A stretch of 64,000 nt of DNA from an uncultured Flavobacteriales bacterium (GCA_946479285.1 CAMLFH010000004.1:1-64000), one strand, 5' to 3'. Shown: positions 43,084 to 51,695, numbered from the stretch's first letter. Numbers and translations: made by a program. The notes: generated by a model not told the origin, from the sequence alone.

Positions 43084-44260
43084 AGAAGATTTTTTAAAGC
43101 ATTTAGGACAAACAAATCCCTTCCCTTATTTAATTGATGTTGAATCGGCGGAAGGGATTTTCATTTACGATAAATCCGGAAAACGCTACACCGATATGAT
43201 TTCCGGTGTTTCCGTTACCAATATTGGAAACCGTCATCCACAGGTCATCAAGCGCATTCAGGAACAACTGGATAAATACCTGCACGTGATGGTCTACGGA
43301 GAATTCATCCAGGATGCTTCTTTGGAAATGGTGCGCTTACTCCGAAAATTTCTTCCGGAAGAATTGGATTGTGTGTACCCGGTAAATTCCGGAACGGAAG
43401 CCAATGAAGCGGCATTAAAACTGGTGAAACGCGTCACAGGTCGAACACAATTGGTGGCTTTCAAAGGTTCCTACCACGGAAATACCCATGGTTCTCTGAG
43501 CGTTTCCGCCAACGAGATCAAAAAAACGCCTTTTCGCCCCTTATTGCCGGATGTCGATTTCATTCGTCTGAACGAATTCGCAGACCTGGAACGGATCACC
43601 ACACGCACAGCAGGGGTTATCCTCGAAACTATCCAGGGAGATGCCGGAGTTCGCAGAGCTTCAAACATATTTCTGGTTGCATTGCGCAAGCGCTGTGATG
43701 AAGTTGGGGCACTATTAATCTTCGACGAGATCCAATGCGGCATGGGAAGGACCGGTAAAATGTTCGCATTCGAGCACAGCGGGGTCGTTCCGGATGTTTT
43801 GACATTGGGAAAAGCATTGGGTGGTGGTTTACCCATCGGAGCTTTTATCTCGAAATACGAAACCATGAATCAATTGAGCCATTCACCCATGCTTGGGCAT
43901 ATCACCACTTTCGGCGGGAATCCGGTAATAAACGCCGCAGCCTGGGGAACATTGGAAGTCTTCGAATCAGAGATTAATCTGGCTGAAGTGGAACGCCTGG
44001 GAGCATTGCTCGAAAGCTACCTGCTGCAAATCGATGAGATCTTCGAGATCCGCCGGGAAGGAATGATGTTTGCCTGCGACATGGAAAGTGACGAACGCGT
44101 GGCAAAAGTCGTGGAACGTTTATTGGAACTCGGAGTCATCAGTTTCTGGTTCCTTTCTCATCCTTACAGTTTCCGGCTTTCTCCGCCATTAAATATCACC
44201 GAAGAACAAATTCACGAAGTCGGAAAATTGATTCAGAAGGCGGTTTGGGAGACGAGGTGA
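43070..44260 (+). CDS. Class III PLP-dependent aminotransferase
   Basis: A 396-residue enzyme of the acetylornithine/ornithine aminotransferase group: VNSGTEANEAALKLVKR (phosphate loop), FKGSYHGNTHGSLSV, IFDEIQCGMGRTGKMFAFEH (PLP-binding Asp) and the Schiff-base Lys in LTLGKALGGGLPIGAF. The substrate cannot be fixed; no arginine or other pathway genes are near. The ATG at 43070 overlaps the end of the CpxP-like gene by 14 bp, so it terminates the long operon that begins with transketolase. Confidence 0.85.
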   Translation: MENRKEDFLKHLGQTNPFPYLIDVESAEGIFIYDKSGKRYTDMISGVSVTNIGNRHPQVIKRIQEQLDKYLHVMVYGEFIQDASLEMVRLLRKFLPEELDCVYPVNSGTEANEAALKLVKRVTGRTQLVAFKGSYHGNTHGSLSVSANEIKKTPFRPLLPDVDFIRLNEFADLERITTRTAGVILETIQGDAGVRRASNIFLVALRKRCDEVGALLIFDEIQCGMGRTGKMFAFEHSGVVPDVLTLGKALGGGLPIGAFISKYETMNQLSHSPMLGHITTFGGNPVINAAAWGTLEVFESEINLAEVERLGALLESYLLQIDEIFEIRREGMMFACDMESDERVAKVVERLLELGVISFWFLSHPYSFRLSPPLNITEEQIHEVGKLIQKAVWETR

Positions 44261-44353
44261 TTTAAAGTCTATTGTTCAAATGCTCATTAAAACGGTCCCG
44301 ATTGGTATATTAATAAATCATGTTAACTTCACTCACAAATTAGATCTAAGACA

Positions 44354-45079
44354 ATGTTAAAGACCAAACTATTCCTATTGCTATTTTTGAACGTTTCGTG
44401 GACAGTTTTTTCACAGGACTTATACTTAAAGTGTGGCGACAAGGAAATAGCATGCAACAATGGCAACAAGAGCCATTTTGAAATGGTCACTCATTGTCCA
44501 TATGAAGAAACTGATACATCCCATTTGCCTCAGTTAATTATGGCCAATGCAAAAGACTATCTAATCAACCGGATTGGAAATAAGTTTTACAAAAAGCTCA
44601 ATTATTACTCAAGCCAGGTTATAGACTTTAAAAAGTATAAAGAGATTAAGAAGCAAAAAGGCTGGATAAGCAAGACAAGTGATCGAAGAGTAAAATATGC
44701 TGTCCAATATTATTTCACTGTTCAGGATAATATGAGGTATTATATTTCAGTTGTGTTTGACAAAGACGGAAATATTATATCAAATGATCAATTGCCAAAT
44801 CACACCAGCAATGAACAATTTGACAAAATAATTAGTGTTTGTGAAATGAAATTAATAGCAGAACAGGATACCATTTTTACCGGTAAACTTTTGAATATTT
44901 CGTTAGAATATTTGAACTCTGTGAACTCATTTGTGTGGAGAGTTGAAAAACCTTGGATTGAAGGGACAAAACCCAGAGAAGAGATACATAGATTTTTATT
45001 AATAAATGCAGTTAGTGGCCAAATTATAAAACGGGAAAATGAAACCTGGACTTCCGTTTGCACAGGCAGTTCGTTTTAA
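44354..45079 (+). CDS. Exported protein of unknown function
   Basis: A 241-residue protein with a signal peptide (FLLLFLNVSWTVFSQ, about residues 6-21). It has several Cys near the mature N-terminus (YLKCGDKEIACNNGNK) and a C-terminal half that reads as mixed alpha/beta. Compared by eye with neighbours it is unusually AT-rich, which may mean recent acquisition. No family recognised. It is followed by a pair of long similar intergenic repeats that flank the next small gene. Confidence 0.6.
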   Translation: MLKTKLFLLLFLNVSWTVFSQDLYLKCGDKEIACNNGNKSHFEMVTHCPYEETDTSHLPQLIMANAKDYLINRIGNKFYKKLNYYSSQVIDFKKYKEIKKQKGWISKTSDRRVKYAVQYYFTVQDNMRYYISVVFDKDGNIISNDQLPNHTSNEQFDKIISVCEMKLIAEQDTIFTGKLLNISLEYLNSVNSFVWRVEKPWIEGTKPREEIHRFLLINAVSGQIIKRENETWTSVCTGSSF

Positions 45080-45154
45080 TTAGTCCAAGCTTACCTAAAC
45101 CAAGACGAGTTGTGAAAACCACAACAGCGACTGGAAGCCTGCTAATATAACTAT

Positions 45155-45239
45155 CTTCCGCGTTCCTCTGCGCTCGTCCGCGGGAACTTTTATTGCAATT
45201 AATTTCTTCCCACAAACGATTTTCTCAGCAACTGCGTAA
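45155..45239. repeat. Intergenic element A, one of a pair flanking the 45254-45661 gene
   Basis: About 85 bp that aligns, with gaps, to 45712-45796: both contain a CTGCG block, a GCGGGA core and the shared CCCACAAACGATTT. The two copies are direct repeats and flank the small gene between them. Confidence 0.7.
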
Positions 45240-45253
45240 TTCTATCTGCATTT

Positions 45254-45661
45254 CTATCTCCATAATGCCTGACAATACTTTTTAAGAGCTTCATCCGGAA
45301 TCACTTCATGGATCAAATCAAACGAGTTTTGCATGAATTGAAACTCATTGGTTCCTTCATCAAAATTGTTTCTGATAAAAAAATCGATCTCCGAACCTTC
45401 TTCTTTTAAGTGGATATTCACCTGCATTCCATCAAGAATAGTTATCCGCTTTGGAACAGAAGGTTTTTGATAACATTCCTTGATCAAATGTACAATCTCC
45501 TCAACTTTTGCACTATTCGTAGTTGTCCCGTTCCAGGCTCGACCATTTTCTTTATAATAAGCTGATTTGGATAAAAGAACCAACAGGTTGTATTCACTCC
45601 CCTCCTTCTTAACTTCAATATCCAACTGTCCCTCAAGAATATGTACTTCTATCTTTACCAT
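45254..45661 (-). CDS. Small protein of unknown function between two direct repeats
   Basis: A 135-residue protein without a signal peptide or membrane segment, probably cytoplasmic. It has an acidic first strand (VKIEVHILEGQLDIEVKKEG), then a Lys/Glu-rich middle and a second half with IEFF-like strands (EIDFFIRNNFDEG, QFMQNSFDLIHEVIPDEAL). I recognise no family. The flanking repeat copies and the opposite orientation to neighbours suggest an inserted unit, though no transposase or terminal inverted repeats are visible. Confidence 0.6.
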   Translation of the reverse strand: MVKIEVHILEGQLDIEVKKEGSEYNLLVLLSKSAYYKENGRAWNGTTTNSAKVEEIVHLIKECYQKPSVPKRITILDGMQVNIHLKEEGSEIDFFIRNNFDEGTNEFQFMQNSFDLIHEVIPDEALKKYCQALWR

Positions 45662-45711
45662 CCCTTTTTCCTCTTGATTATTCTAAGCAAATAAGGTTTG
45701 TAAGATAAAAA

Positions 45712-45796
45712 CTTCTGCGTTCTTCTGCGCCCTCTGCGGGAGCTTCATTTGCAAATATTTTACTCCCCACAAACGATTTCTCCCATTTCTGCGTTA
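45712..45796. repeat. Intergenic element B, partner of 45155-45239
   Basis: The second copy of the CTGCG...GCGGGA...CCCACAAACGATTT element, upstream of the minus-strand gene and just before the kelch T9SS gene. Confidence 0.7.
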
Positions 45797-45815
45797 CACA
45801 AACAAACACGTTTAC

Positions 45816-46976
45816 ATGAAGGGAATTTCCATCCTGTTTTTATTCTTTACTACCTTTTTAAATGCCCAAAACTGGACCTCCGTCAGTTCCGTTCCAACAG
45901 CCGGCCGAGATGATGGAGTTTGCTTCGCACTCAACGGATCCGGTTACATTGTTACCGGCTACTTAGGGAGTTTCACTGAAAGCAGTAAACTATTCCAGTT
46001 CGATCCGGCTACCAATTCCTGGAATGAAAAAGCTCCTTTTCCCGGAACTGCACGGCAATATGCTGCCGTTTTCACCTTACAGAATAAAGCCTATTTGATT
46101 GGCGGTTATTCCGAAGCAGGTCTGGCCCTTAAAGATATTTGGAGCTACGATGCATTCACCAATTCCTGGTCGCAATTGAATGATTTCCCCGGACTCGCAC
46201 GCTGGCATGCAACAGCACTTCACATTCAGGGAACCGCTTATTTCGGAATGGGAACAACAGCTGATTCAACCCTTGCAGATTTTTGGTCTTACAATCCATA
46301 CCAGGACTCCTGGACACAGCTTTCCAATTACCCCGGCGGGCCAAACCGAAGTGTATTAGGAGTTTCTTTACTGGACGAGGGAATTTTCGGAGGAGGTTTT
46401 GATATCAATCCCATCGCCTATTCCCCATCCTGGTTTTCTTTCAATCCGGCAGCGGGAACATGGGCCGCAATTCCTCTGTATCCCGGCGGTCTGCGCTCTT
46501 ATGCAACAGCTATCAGCAACGATTTCAATGTCTTGATTGGCGGCGGAATGGATGAGAACAGCGTTTTCCACAATGATTGCTACCTGCTCGACCATACAAA
46601 AACCTGGATTCCGGCGAATCCGCTTCCCGTAGTTGGTTTAAAAGGCGCCAAAGGATTTAATCTGAATGGGAATTTTTACCTGGGAACAGGATTAAACAGC
46701 AGCATGACCCGCATTTCCGATTTCTACAAACTGGAAATGCCGCTTACAACCGTTCCCGAAACTGTCCTGTTTCCAAATCCCAGCAAAGATTATTTCAACC
46801 TGATCACGGAACCCAACGCAAAAGTCTCTGTCTTCTCAGCAGGCGGACAGCTCATTCAGACTTTAAAAACAAATGATGCCGGTTTCCTGGAGATCAAACA
46901 ACTCCCAATTGGATTGTATGTTTGTCTCATCGAAGGAAAAAACACTTCTGAAGTGAAAAAGATCGCCAAACTTTGA
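45816..46976 (+). CDS. Kelch-repeat T9SS-secreted protein
   Basis: A 386-residue protein with a signal peptide (ISILFLFFTTFLNAQ) and about five to six kelch repeats of about 48 residues (for example AYLIGGYSEAG, WSYDAFTNSWSQLND and YFGMGTTADSTLADFWSYN, then YNPYQDSWTQLSNYPGG), so the mature protein should form a beta-propeller. The C-terminus (VLFPNPSKDYFNLIT, then GLYVCLIEGKN) is a type A T9SS sorting domain. The ligand is unknown. Its terminal region runs into an 8-mer repeat array. Confidence 0.88.
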   Translation: MKGISILFLFFTTFLNAQNWTSVSSVPTAGRDDGVCFALNGSGYIVTGYLGSFTESSKLFQFDPATNSWNEKAPFPGTARQYAAVFTLQNKAYLIGGYSEAGLALKDIWSYDAFTNSWSQLNDFPGLARWHATALHIQGTAYFGMGTTADSTLADFWSYNPYQDSWTQLSNYPGGPNRSVLGVSLLDEGIFGGGFDINPIAYSPSWFSFNPAAGTWAAIPLYPGGLRSYATAISNDFNVLIGGGMDENSVFHNDCYLLDHTKTWIPANPLPVVGLKGAKGFNLNGNFYLGTGLNSSMTRISDFYKLEMPLTTVPETVLFPNPSKDYFNLITEPNAKVSVFSAGGQLIQTLKTNDAGFLEIKQLPIGLYVCLIEGKNTSEVKKIAKL

Positions 46977-46979
46977 CCA

Positions 46980-47076
46980 GGTTCAAGAGGTTCAAAAAGT
47001 TCAAAGGGTTTAATCGTTCAATTCCCTGTTTAAAGCTCTATTTTTTTGAACTTTTAAACTTTTGAACCATTGAACC
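46980..47076. repeat. 8-bp-period GAAC repeat array with inverted halves
   Basis: The left half has GTTCAA steps (46981, 46990, 46999) and the right half has GAAC steps at 47048, 47064 and 47072 (with AAAC at 47056), all 8 bp apart, so the array can fold into an imperfect hairpin. The last TTG of the right half (47070-47072) is exactly 19 bp before the FUSC -7 element. Confidence 0.75.
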
Positions 47077-47099
47077 ATCCTTAAGAGTGACTATATTTG
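47070..47099 (+). promoter_or_regulatory. FUSC gene promoter (TTG-N19-TATATTTG)
   Basis: TTG at 47070-47072 and TATATTTG at 47092-47099 with 19-bp spacing. The TTG belongs to the 8-mer repeat array. The in-frame TTG at 47097 lies inside the -7 element and cannot be the start codon. Confidence 0.7.
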
Positions 47100-47117
47100 T
47101 TAGGAAATTCAGTTTCT

Positions 47118-49277
47118 ATGCGGTTTCAGCCGATTAAGCAATTTAACACCATTCTCCAGCAGGAATATTTGGAACCCACCATTAGTTGGTCCATCCGGGT
47201 AGTTTTGGCGTTAAATGTTCCCTTGATTGTTTTTCCCCTGTTTCTCGGTTTTTCCTATCACATCATTTGGGCAGCTTTCTCAGCTTACATGCTCACATTG
47301 ATCGATTACCGGGGCTCGCATTACAAAAAGATGCTCATCCAACTCGTGGAAACCGTTTTAATTTTGATTGCAGCAATCCTGGGAATGAACATTGGCGGAT
47401 CTGTTGTGCTAGCTACCATCGGAATGCTCGTAATCGGGGTGTTTGCCGCGCTGATCCGGAACTGGAGTGATTACGGTTCTACCATCGGTGTGGGCGTTGG
47501 ATTCTTCTACCTCTTTGGAATTTCCAATCCAACTTCACTTCCCGAATCCCTGGTCTACGGAAAGTACATTCTCTTCGGAGCTATTTGGGCCATCGCCATC
47601 ATCTTTTTGTCTTTCCCTTTTTCAGCTTCCAATCCTTTGAGAAGATCGGTTGCAACAATCTGGAAACGCAACACGGATTATTTGGATGCACTGATCCAGC
47701 AATTCCTGGATCCGGAAGCAAAAAGAGATCTGCTGGCAATTACCGCAAAAGAAATCGAAATTCGAAACGCAGTCGATAAATCCATGGATTTATTCAGTCG
47801 AAGAAGTGAAAACTCGCGTTTCCGGGCCGAACATTACGATCAGATGATCGAAATCCGGAAATCTGCTGCTTATTTCGGGGCAAGTATCAAATTACTGCAC
47901 GAAGAATTGGAATCCATTCAAAACGAACCCGTTTTAGTTCAAAACCGTTCCATTCTCTACAAAACACTTTCTGCTTTGTCGCAGGCCTCTGCCCGACTTT
48001 CGATCGTAATTTTCACTTTCCGCGGAGAAGATTTAACAATGGCAAAGGTACGGATCAAACGCTTCGAAATTGCAGCCGGAATCCTCAAAGAAAACCTGCA
48101 GCAGCAGGACTTATCGGAAGATAACAAAGTGATTTTGAATCAATTTATTGTGAGTTTGAACCAATGTCAGCAGTTCATGGAAAATACCATTCAGCTGATG
48201 ACCCAAAAGTTGAGTTTCAAGCGCAGCAATTACTTTGAGAACTATAAATTATCCTTCAATCATTTTATTGCCGGTTTGCAACCGCGTGTGCTGTTCCAGA
48301 TTGTGCGGGAAATCTTCAACTTCGATTCCCAACAGTTTAAATACGCTTTGCGAGTTGGATTAGGCCTGGCACTTTCTGTTTTCATCTTCAAATTCTTCAA
48401 AATAGATCACGGACATTGGATTGCTTTAACGCTTCTCATCGTGATTCAACCTTATTACGGAGCAACCCGGAAGAAAGGATTTGAACGCATCATTGGTACA
48501 GTTGCCGGAATTTTGGTCGGTGGCGCTATTATGCTTTTACCCATCAAACACGAACAATTTGTTGTCATCCTGATCTTCATTTCCTTCTTTGTAGCTTATT
48601 ACCTGCGGAACAATTACAAAGTGGGAGTTTTCTTCGTTACCATCATGCTGGTGGTAATGATGCAATTGTCAAAACAAGGCTCCTGGGATTTGATCTGGTG
48701 GCGGATACTTTCCACATTGATCGGTTCTGCGCTTGCAGTCCTCATCAGCTTTGCCTTTTGGCCGATATGGGAGAAGCAACGCTTTCCGGCTTTGATGAAC
48801 AGTTCATTCAATCAAAATTTGTTCTTCCTGAACCAGGTGATCCTCAATTACCAGAAAAAACTTCCTGCGGGAATTACCTGGCACAAAAGCCGTCGACTGA
48901 GCGAAGCTGCAAATAACAACTTATTTGCCTGTATTCAGCGTATGTATGAAGAACCGCAGGCCCACCAGCGCCAGATTGATGTGCATTTTGCCAAAGTTGG
49001 TTCTAACATCCGCATTTCCCGTGAAATAACGAGCCTGGCTTTTGCCTTGGAGAAAGAAACCTCGGGCAAACTGGATGAGATCCTGAACGATTACACCGAA
49101 GCGATCCAGGTTATTTTCTACCAGTTCATCCACCAGGAAAAAGAAATGGATTTTCAGCGGTTGAAAACGATTGTCCAAAATCCAATTTTCGAGGAAACCC
49201 AGCAATTCCAGGCAATACAGGTGGATTTGGAGAAAATTGTGTTTGAATTGGAGGCTTTGAAAGCATTTAGAGGATAA
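47118..49277 (+). CDS. FUSC-family (YccS/YhfK-like) integral membrane protein
   Basis: A 719-residue protein with two membrane bundles, about residues 20-185 and 405-555, each with a helical pattern like fusaric-acid-resistance/aromatic acid exporter proteins, and a cytoplasmic helical region between them and at the C-terminus. The second bundle carries the FUSC-typical GLALSVFIFKFFKIDHGHWIALTLLIVIQP and YGATRKKGFERIIGTVAG. Homologues are thought to export aromatic acids or act in envelope stress; the substrate here is unknown. The ATG at 47118 sits 18 bp downstream of a good promoter. Confidence 0.85.
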   Translation: MRFQPIKQFNTILQQEYLEPTISWSIRVVLALNVPLIVFPLFLGFSYHIIWAAFSAYMLTLIDYRGSHYKKMLIQLVETVLILIAAILGMNIGGSVVLATIGMLVIGVFAALIRNWSDYGSTIGVGVGFFYLFGISNPTSLPESLVYGKYILFGAIWAIAIIFLSFPFSASNPLRRSVATIWKRNTDYLDALIQQFLDPEAKRDLLAITAKEIEIRNAVDKSMDLFSRRSENSRFRAEHYDQMIEIRKSAAYFGASIKLLHEELESIQNEPVLVQNRSILYKTLSALSQASARLSIVIFTFRGEDLTMAKVRIKRFEIAAGILKENLQQQDLSEDNKVILNQFIVSLNQCQQFMENTIQLMTQKLSFKRSNYFENYKLSFNHFIAGLQPRVLFQIVREIFNFDSQQFKYALRVGLGLALSVFIFKFFKIDHGHWIALTLLIVIQPYYGATRKKGFERIIGTVAGILVGGAIMLLPIKHEQFVVILIFISFFVAYYLRNNYKVGVFFVTIMLVVMMQLSKQGSWDLIWWRILSTLIGSALAVLISFAFWPIWEKQRFPALMNSSFNQNLFFLNQVILNYQKKLPAGITWHKSRRLSEAANNNLFACIQRMYEEPQAHQRQIDVHFAKVGSNIRISREITSLAFALEKETSGKLDEILNDYTEAIQVIFYQFIHQEKEMDFQRLKTIVQNPIFEETQQFQAIQVDLEKIVFELEALKAFRG

Positions 49278-49278
49278 C

Positions 49279-49314
49279 AAAAGTAGGGGCGCGATTAATC
49301 GCGCCCCTACTTTT
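49279..49314. terminator. 36-bp perfect palindrome, dispersed GTAGGG-type copy 3 and likely bidirectional terminator
   Basis: The half site AAAAGTAGGGGCGCGATT (49279-49296) is followed directly by its full reverse complement. It has A-runs and T-runs at both ends, a very stable GC stem, and lies between two convergent genes (FUSC and bioA). Members at 13255 and 33754 share the GTAGGG/CCCTAC core. Confidence 0.8.
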
Positions 49315-49342
49315 ACCAATAAATTATTTTAAAAATTTTCGA

Positions 49343-50623
49343 TCAAAGAGAATCCAAAAAATTCAGCAACACCACATGCAATTTATCCAGCTCTTCTTCC
49401 GAAATACAATAAGGCGGATTCAGGTACAAAATATTCCCCAGCGGTCGAATCAAACAACCGTTTTCCAGGAAAAAGTCGTATGCACGGTCGCGAATGGAAG
49501 AAAAATAGCTGTTCCCTTCCCCGGTTTCTACTTCGAACCGAAGGATTGTTCCACAAAGACCAATTTCCCTTACCTTAGAATGGGTTTTCAGTGCTTCGAT
49601 AAAATAGCGGTGGCGCTCTTCAATCCATTCGATGGAATCCCAGGTTTCCGGCTGTTCGAATAAATCCAAACTTGCATTTGCAACTGCGCAAGCCAGGGCA
49701 CTTCCCGTGAAAGAATGTCCGTGAAGCAAAGCCTTCGCTGTTTCCGGGTGTAGAAAAGCGTTGTAAATATCGTCTGTTGCAACCGTGAGTCCCAAAGGTA
49801 GAATTCCACCCGTTAGTCCTTTCGACAAACAAATGATATCCGGTTCCTGCTCACAGAAATTATGAGCAAACAATTTACCGGTTCTTCCCCAAGCCGTCAT
49901 GACTTCGTCAAAAATGACCAATGCATTGTATTTTTTTGCCAAAGCCACAAAAGCATCCAGCCAGGTAGCATCGTACATGCGCATTCCAGCCGATCCCTGT
50001 ACCAAAGGTTCTACTATCACGGCAGCTACTTCACCGGATTTCAGGATCTGCTCGGCCTGGATCAGTGATTGACTTCTTGCATCGTCTTTCGGGAAATCAA
50101 TGAAATCCACATCAAAGAACAAGTGCTCAAAAGGTTTGTTGAAAGAACCACGCTGTCCAATCGACATGGCCCCGAAAGTATCTCCGTGATAAGCTCCGTC
50201 TATCGCAATGACACGTTTTTTGGATTCGTTTTTATTGAACCAATACTGAAAAGCCATTTTCAAAGCAACTTCTACTGCTGTTGAACCATCGTCAGAAAAA
50301 AACACCTTTTCCAGTTTATCCGGAAGTAATGAAGTAATCCTGTCTGCCAGTTTAATTGCCTGCGGATGTGTTGCTCCGGCAAATATCACATGATCGAGTT
50401 GTGAGAATTGCTCATTCAAAGCCTGACCCAAATACGGATGACCATGTCCGTGAACATTTACCCACCAGGAGGAATTGGCATCGATGTATGTTTTTCCGTC
50501 GGAATCAAAAAGTGTGGTTGCTTCTGCTCTTACAATGTGTAACGGTTCTTTAGCCGTCTGCATTTGCGTAAATGGATGCCAAACGTGTTTTTTGTCTTTT
50601 TCTAAGCCTGCTGCTCTATCCAT
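49343..50623 (-). CDS. bioA: Adenosylmethionine-8-amino-7-oxononanoate aminotransferase
   Basis: A 426-residue class III aminotransferase with the BioA hallmarks SSWWVNVHGHGHPYL (substrate pocket), IFDEVMTAWGRTGKLFAHNF (PLP Asp) and CLSKGLTGGILPLGLTV with the Schiff-base Lys. It converts 8-amino-7-oxononanoate to 7,8-diaminononanoate using S-adenosylmethionine, the antepenultimate step of biotin synthesis. It overlaps bioD by 22 bp, so the two are translationally coupled. No bioB or bioF is in the window. Confidence 0.93.
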   Translation of the reverse strand: MDRAAGLEKDKKHVWHPFTQMQTAKEPLHIVRAEATTLFDSDGKTYIDANSSWWVNVHGHGHPYLGQALNEQFSQLDHVIFAGATHPQAIKLADRITSLLPDKLEKVFFSDDGSTAVEVALKMAFQYWFNKNESKKRVIAIDGAYHGDTFGAMSIGQRGSFNKPFEHLFFDVDFIDFPKDDARSQSLIQAEQILKSGEVAAVIVEPLVQGSAGMRMYDATWLDAFVALAKKYNALVIFDEVMTAWGRTGKLFAHNFCEQEPDIICLSKGLTGGILPLGLTVATDDIYNAFLHPETAKALLHGHSFTGSALACAVANASLDLFEQPETWDSIEWIEERHRYFIEALKTHSKVREIGLCGTILRFEVETGEGNSYFSSIRDRAYDFFLENGCLIRPLGNILYLNPPYCISEEELDKLHVVLLNFLDSL

Positions 50624-51216
50624 AATTTGGCTGCTTGTTGTATGCTTTCTTTTGAGAATTCGTTAAGTTCAGGAATCGTAGTGATTGAAAGGTCCGGGAA
50701 ATGGTTGTGATAAATGCGCTCTGAAGCTTCATTGCGTTCACCGTTCACAATCAAACCTGCAATGGGAATCTCGCGCGACATCAATGCATTCAATGTCAAT
50801 AAAGTATGATTGATGCTCCCTAAGTAATGTTTCGTCACTACGTAAACCGGGATTTCCCACAATTGAAAAATGTCAATGTAACACAATCCTTCATCGTTCA
50901 AAGGAACCATCACTCCCCCGGCTCCTTCAATAATGGTTTGTTTGGAAAAGTCCGGTAAGTCGAACTGTTCATCACTAAGCTCTATTCCGTCCAAACGTGC
51001 AGCTTCGTGCGGTGACATGGCGTGATTCAGCAATACATTTGCAGGTAAAACGCTTGTTTCCGAAGTGTGCGATTGAACGAAATCGCTATCCAAAGCATGT
51101 AAGTCACCTGCCTGAACGGGTTTCCAATAATCGGCTTTCAACGCTTCACACAAAACAGTACTTACAACTGTTTTTCCTATTTCTGTTCCAATTCCGGTTA
51201 CGACGTATGCATTCAT
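50602..51216 (-). CDS. bioD: Dethiobiotin synthetase
   Basis: A 204-residue P-loop enzyme with GTEIGKT (10-16) and the second nucleotide/substrate segment WKPVQAGDL. It uses ATP to carboxylate and close diaminononanoate into dethiobiotin, the next step after BioA. It overlaps bioA by 22 bp. A good Shine-Dalgarno sequence AAGGAG (minus strand, 51224-51229) lies 7 nt before its start codon, an exception in a Bacteroidota genome where most starts lack one. Confidence 0.93.
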   Translation of the reverse strand: MNAYVVTGIGTEIGKTVVSTVLCEALKADYWKPVQAGDLHALDSDFVQSHTSETSVLPANVLLNHAMSPHEAARLDGIELSDEQFDLPDFSKQTIIEGAGGVMVPLNDEGLCYIDIFQLWEIPVYVVTKHYLGSINHTLLTLNALMSREIPIAGLIVNGERNEASERIYHNHFPDLSITTIPELNEFSKESIQQAAKLWIEQQA

Positions 51217-51223
51217 GATTTTT

Positions 51224-51229
51224 CTCCTT
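51224..51229 (-). promoter_or_regulatory. Shine-Dalgarno sequence of bioD
   Basis: AAGGAG on the minus strand, 7 nt upstream of the ATG at 51216. Flavobacterial ribosomes usually hide their anti-SD, so such a strong site is exceptional. Confidence 0.6.
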
Positions 51230-51257
51230 CCAATGGTTTATTTCAAATTGAAAAATT

Positions 51258-51695
51258 CTAGGTTGGAATACTTGTAATGATCCACTTCCCTTCAATCAAT
51301 TGCACTTCAGCAGTATCTATCCCATCTTCAGATTTGCCGTCCATCTCAATTTTAAAGTAAACCTTTACATAAAATTTGCCGGGTGCATATTCCGATTTAC
51401 TTACCAGGTGGAAATTTGTGATGGTCCATTGATCGTACTTTTGCAGTTTACGAGCAATTTCTTCATCCCAATCTCCAAGAGGTACAAAAACGTTCATCCA
51501 CTCCATATCCTTTCGAATTTGCGAGGCATAAAAGTAATTCAGCACGGATTCCAATGTGTTGTCATAACTCAGATACGTCGACGCATTTTGAGCAGTTATA
51601 ACCGGAGCGGGTTCAATTTTAGTATAAACACGTTCGGTCTGAGAAAATGAAAGAGTTGTCAGAACCGTTAGCAAGAATGTTAGAAATAGCTTCAT
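51258..51695 (-). CDS. Exported protein of unknown function
   Basis: A 145-residue protein with a signal peptide (FLTFLLTVLTTLSFSQ). The mature part (NTLESVLNYFYASQIRKDME, then FYVKVYFKIEMDGKSEDGID and LIEGKWIITSIP) has the alpha-beta layout of an NTF2/SnoaL-like domain, suggested also by the ending strand KWIITSIP. It may be periplasmic. It lies on the minus strand between bioD and pheT; no function is known. Confidence 0.65.
   Translation of the reverse strand: MKLFLTFLLTVLTTLSFSQTERVYTKIEPAPVITAQNASTYLSYDNTLESVLNYFYASQIRKDMEWMNVFVPLGDWDEEIARKLQKYDQWTITNFHLVSKSEYAPGKFYVKVYFKIEMDGKSEDGIDTAEVQLIEGKWIITSIPT

Noticed and set aside
47097..47117. TTG start for the FUSC gene at 47097
   Set aside because: This TTG is part of the -7 promoter element; the ATG at 47118 is the logical start.
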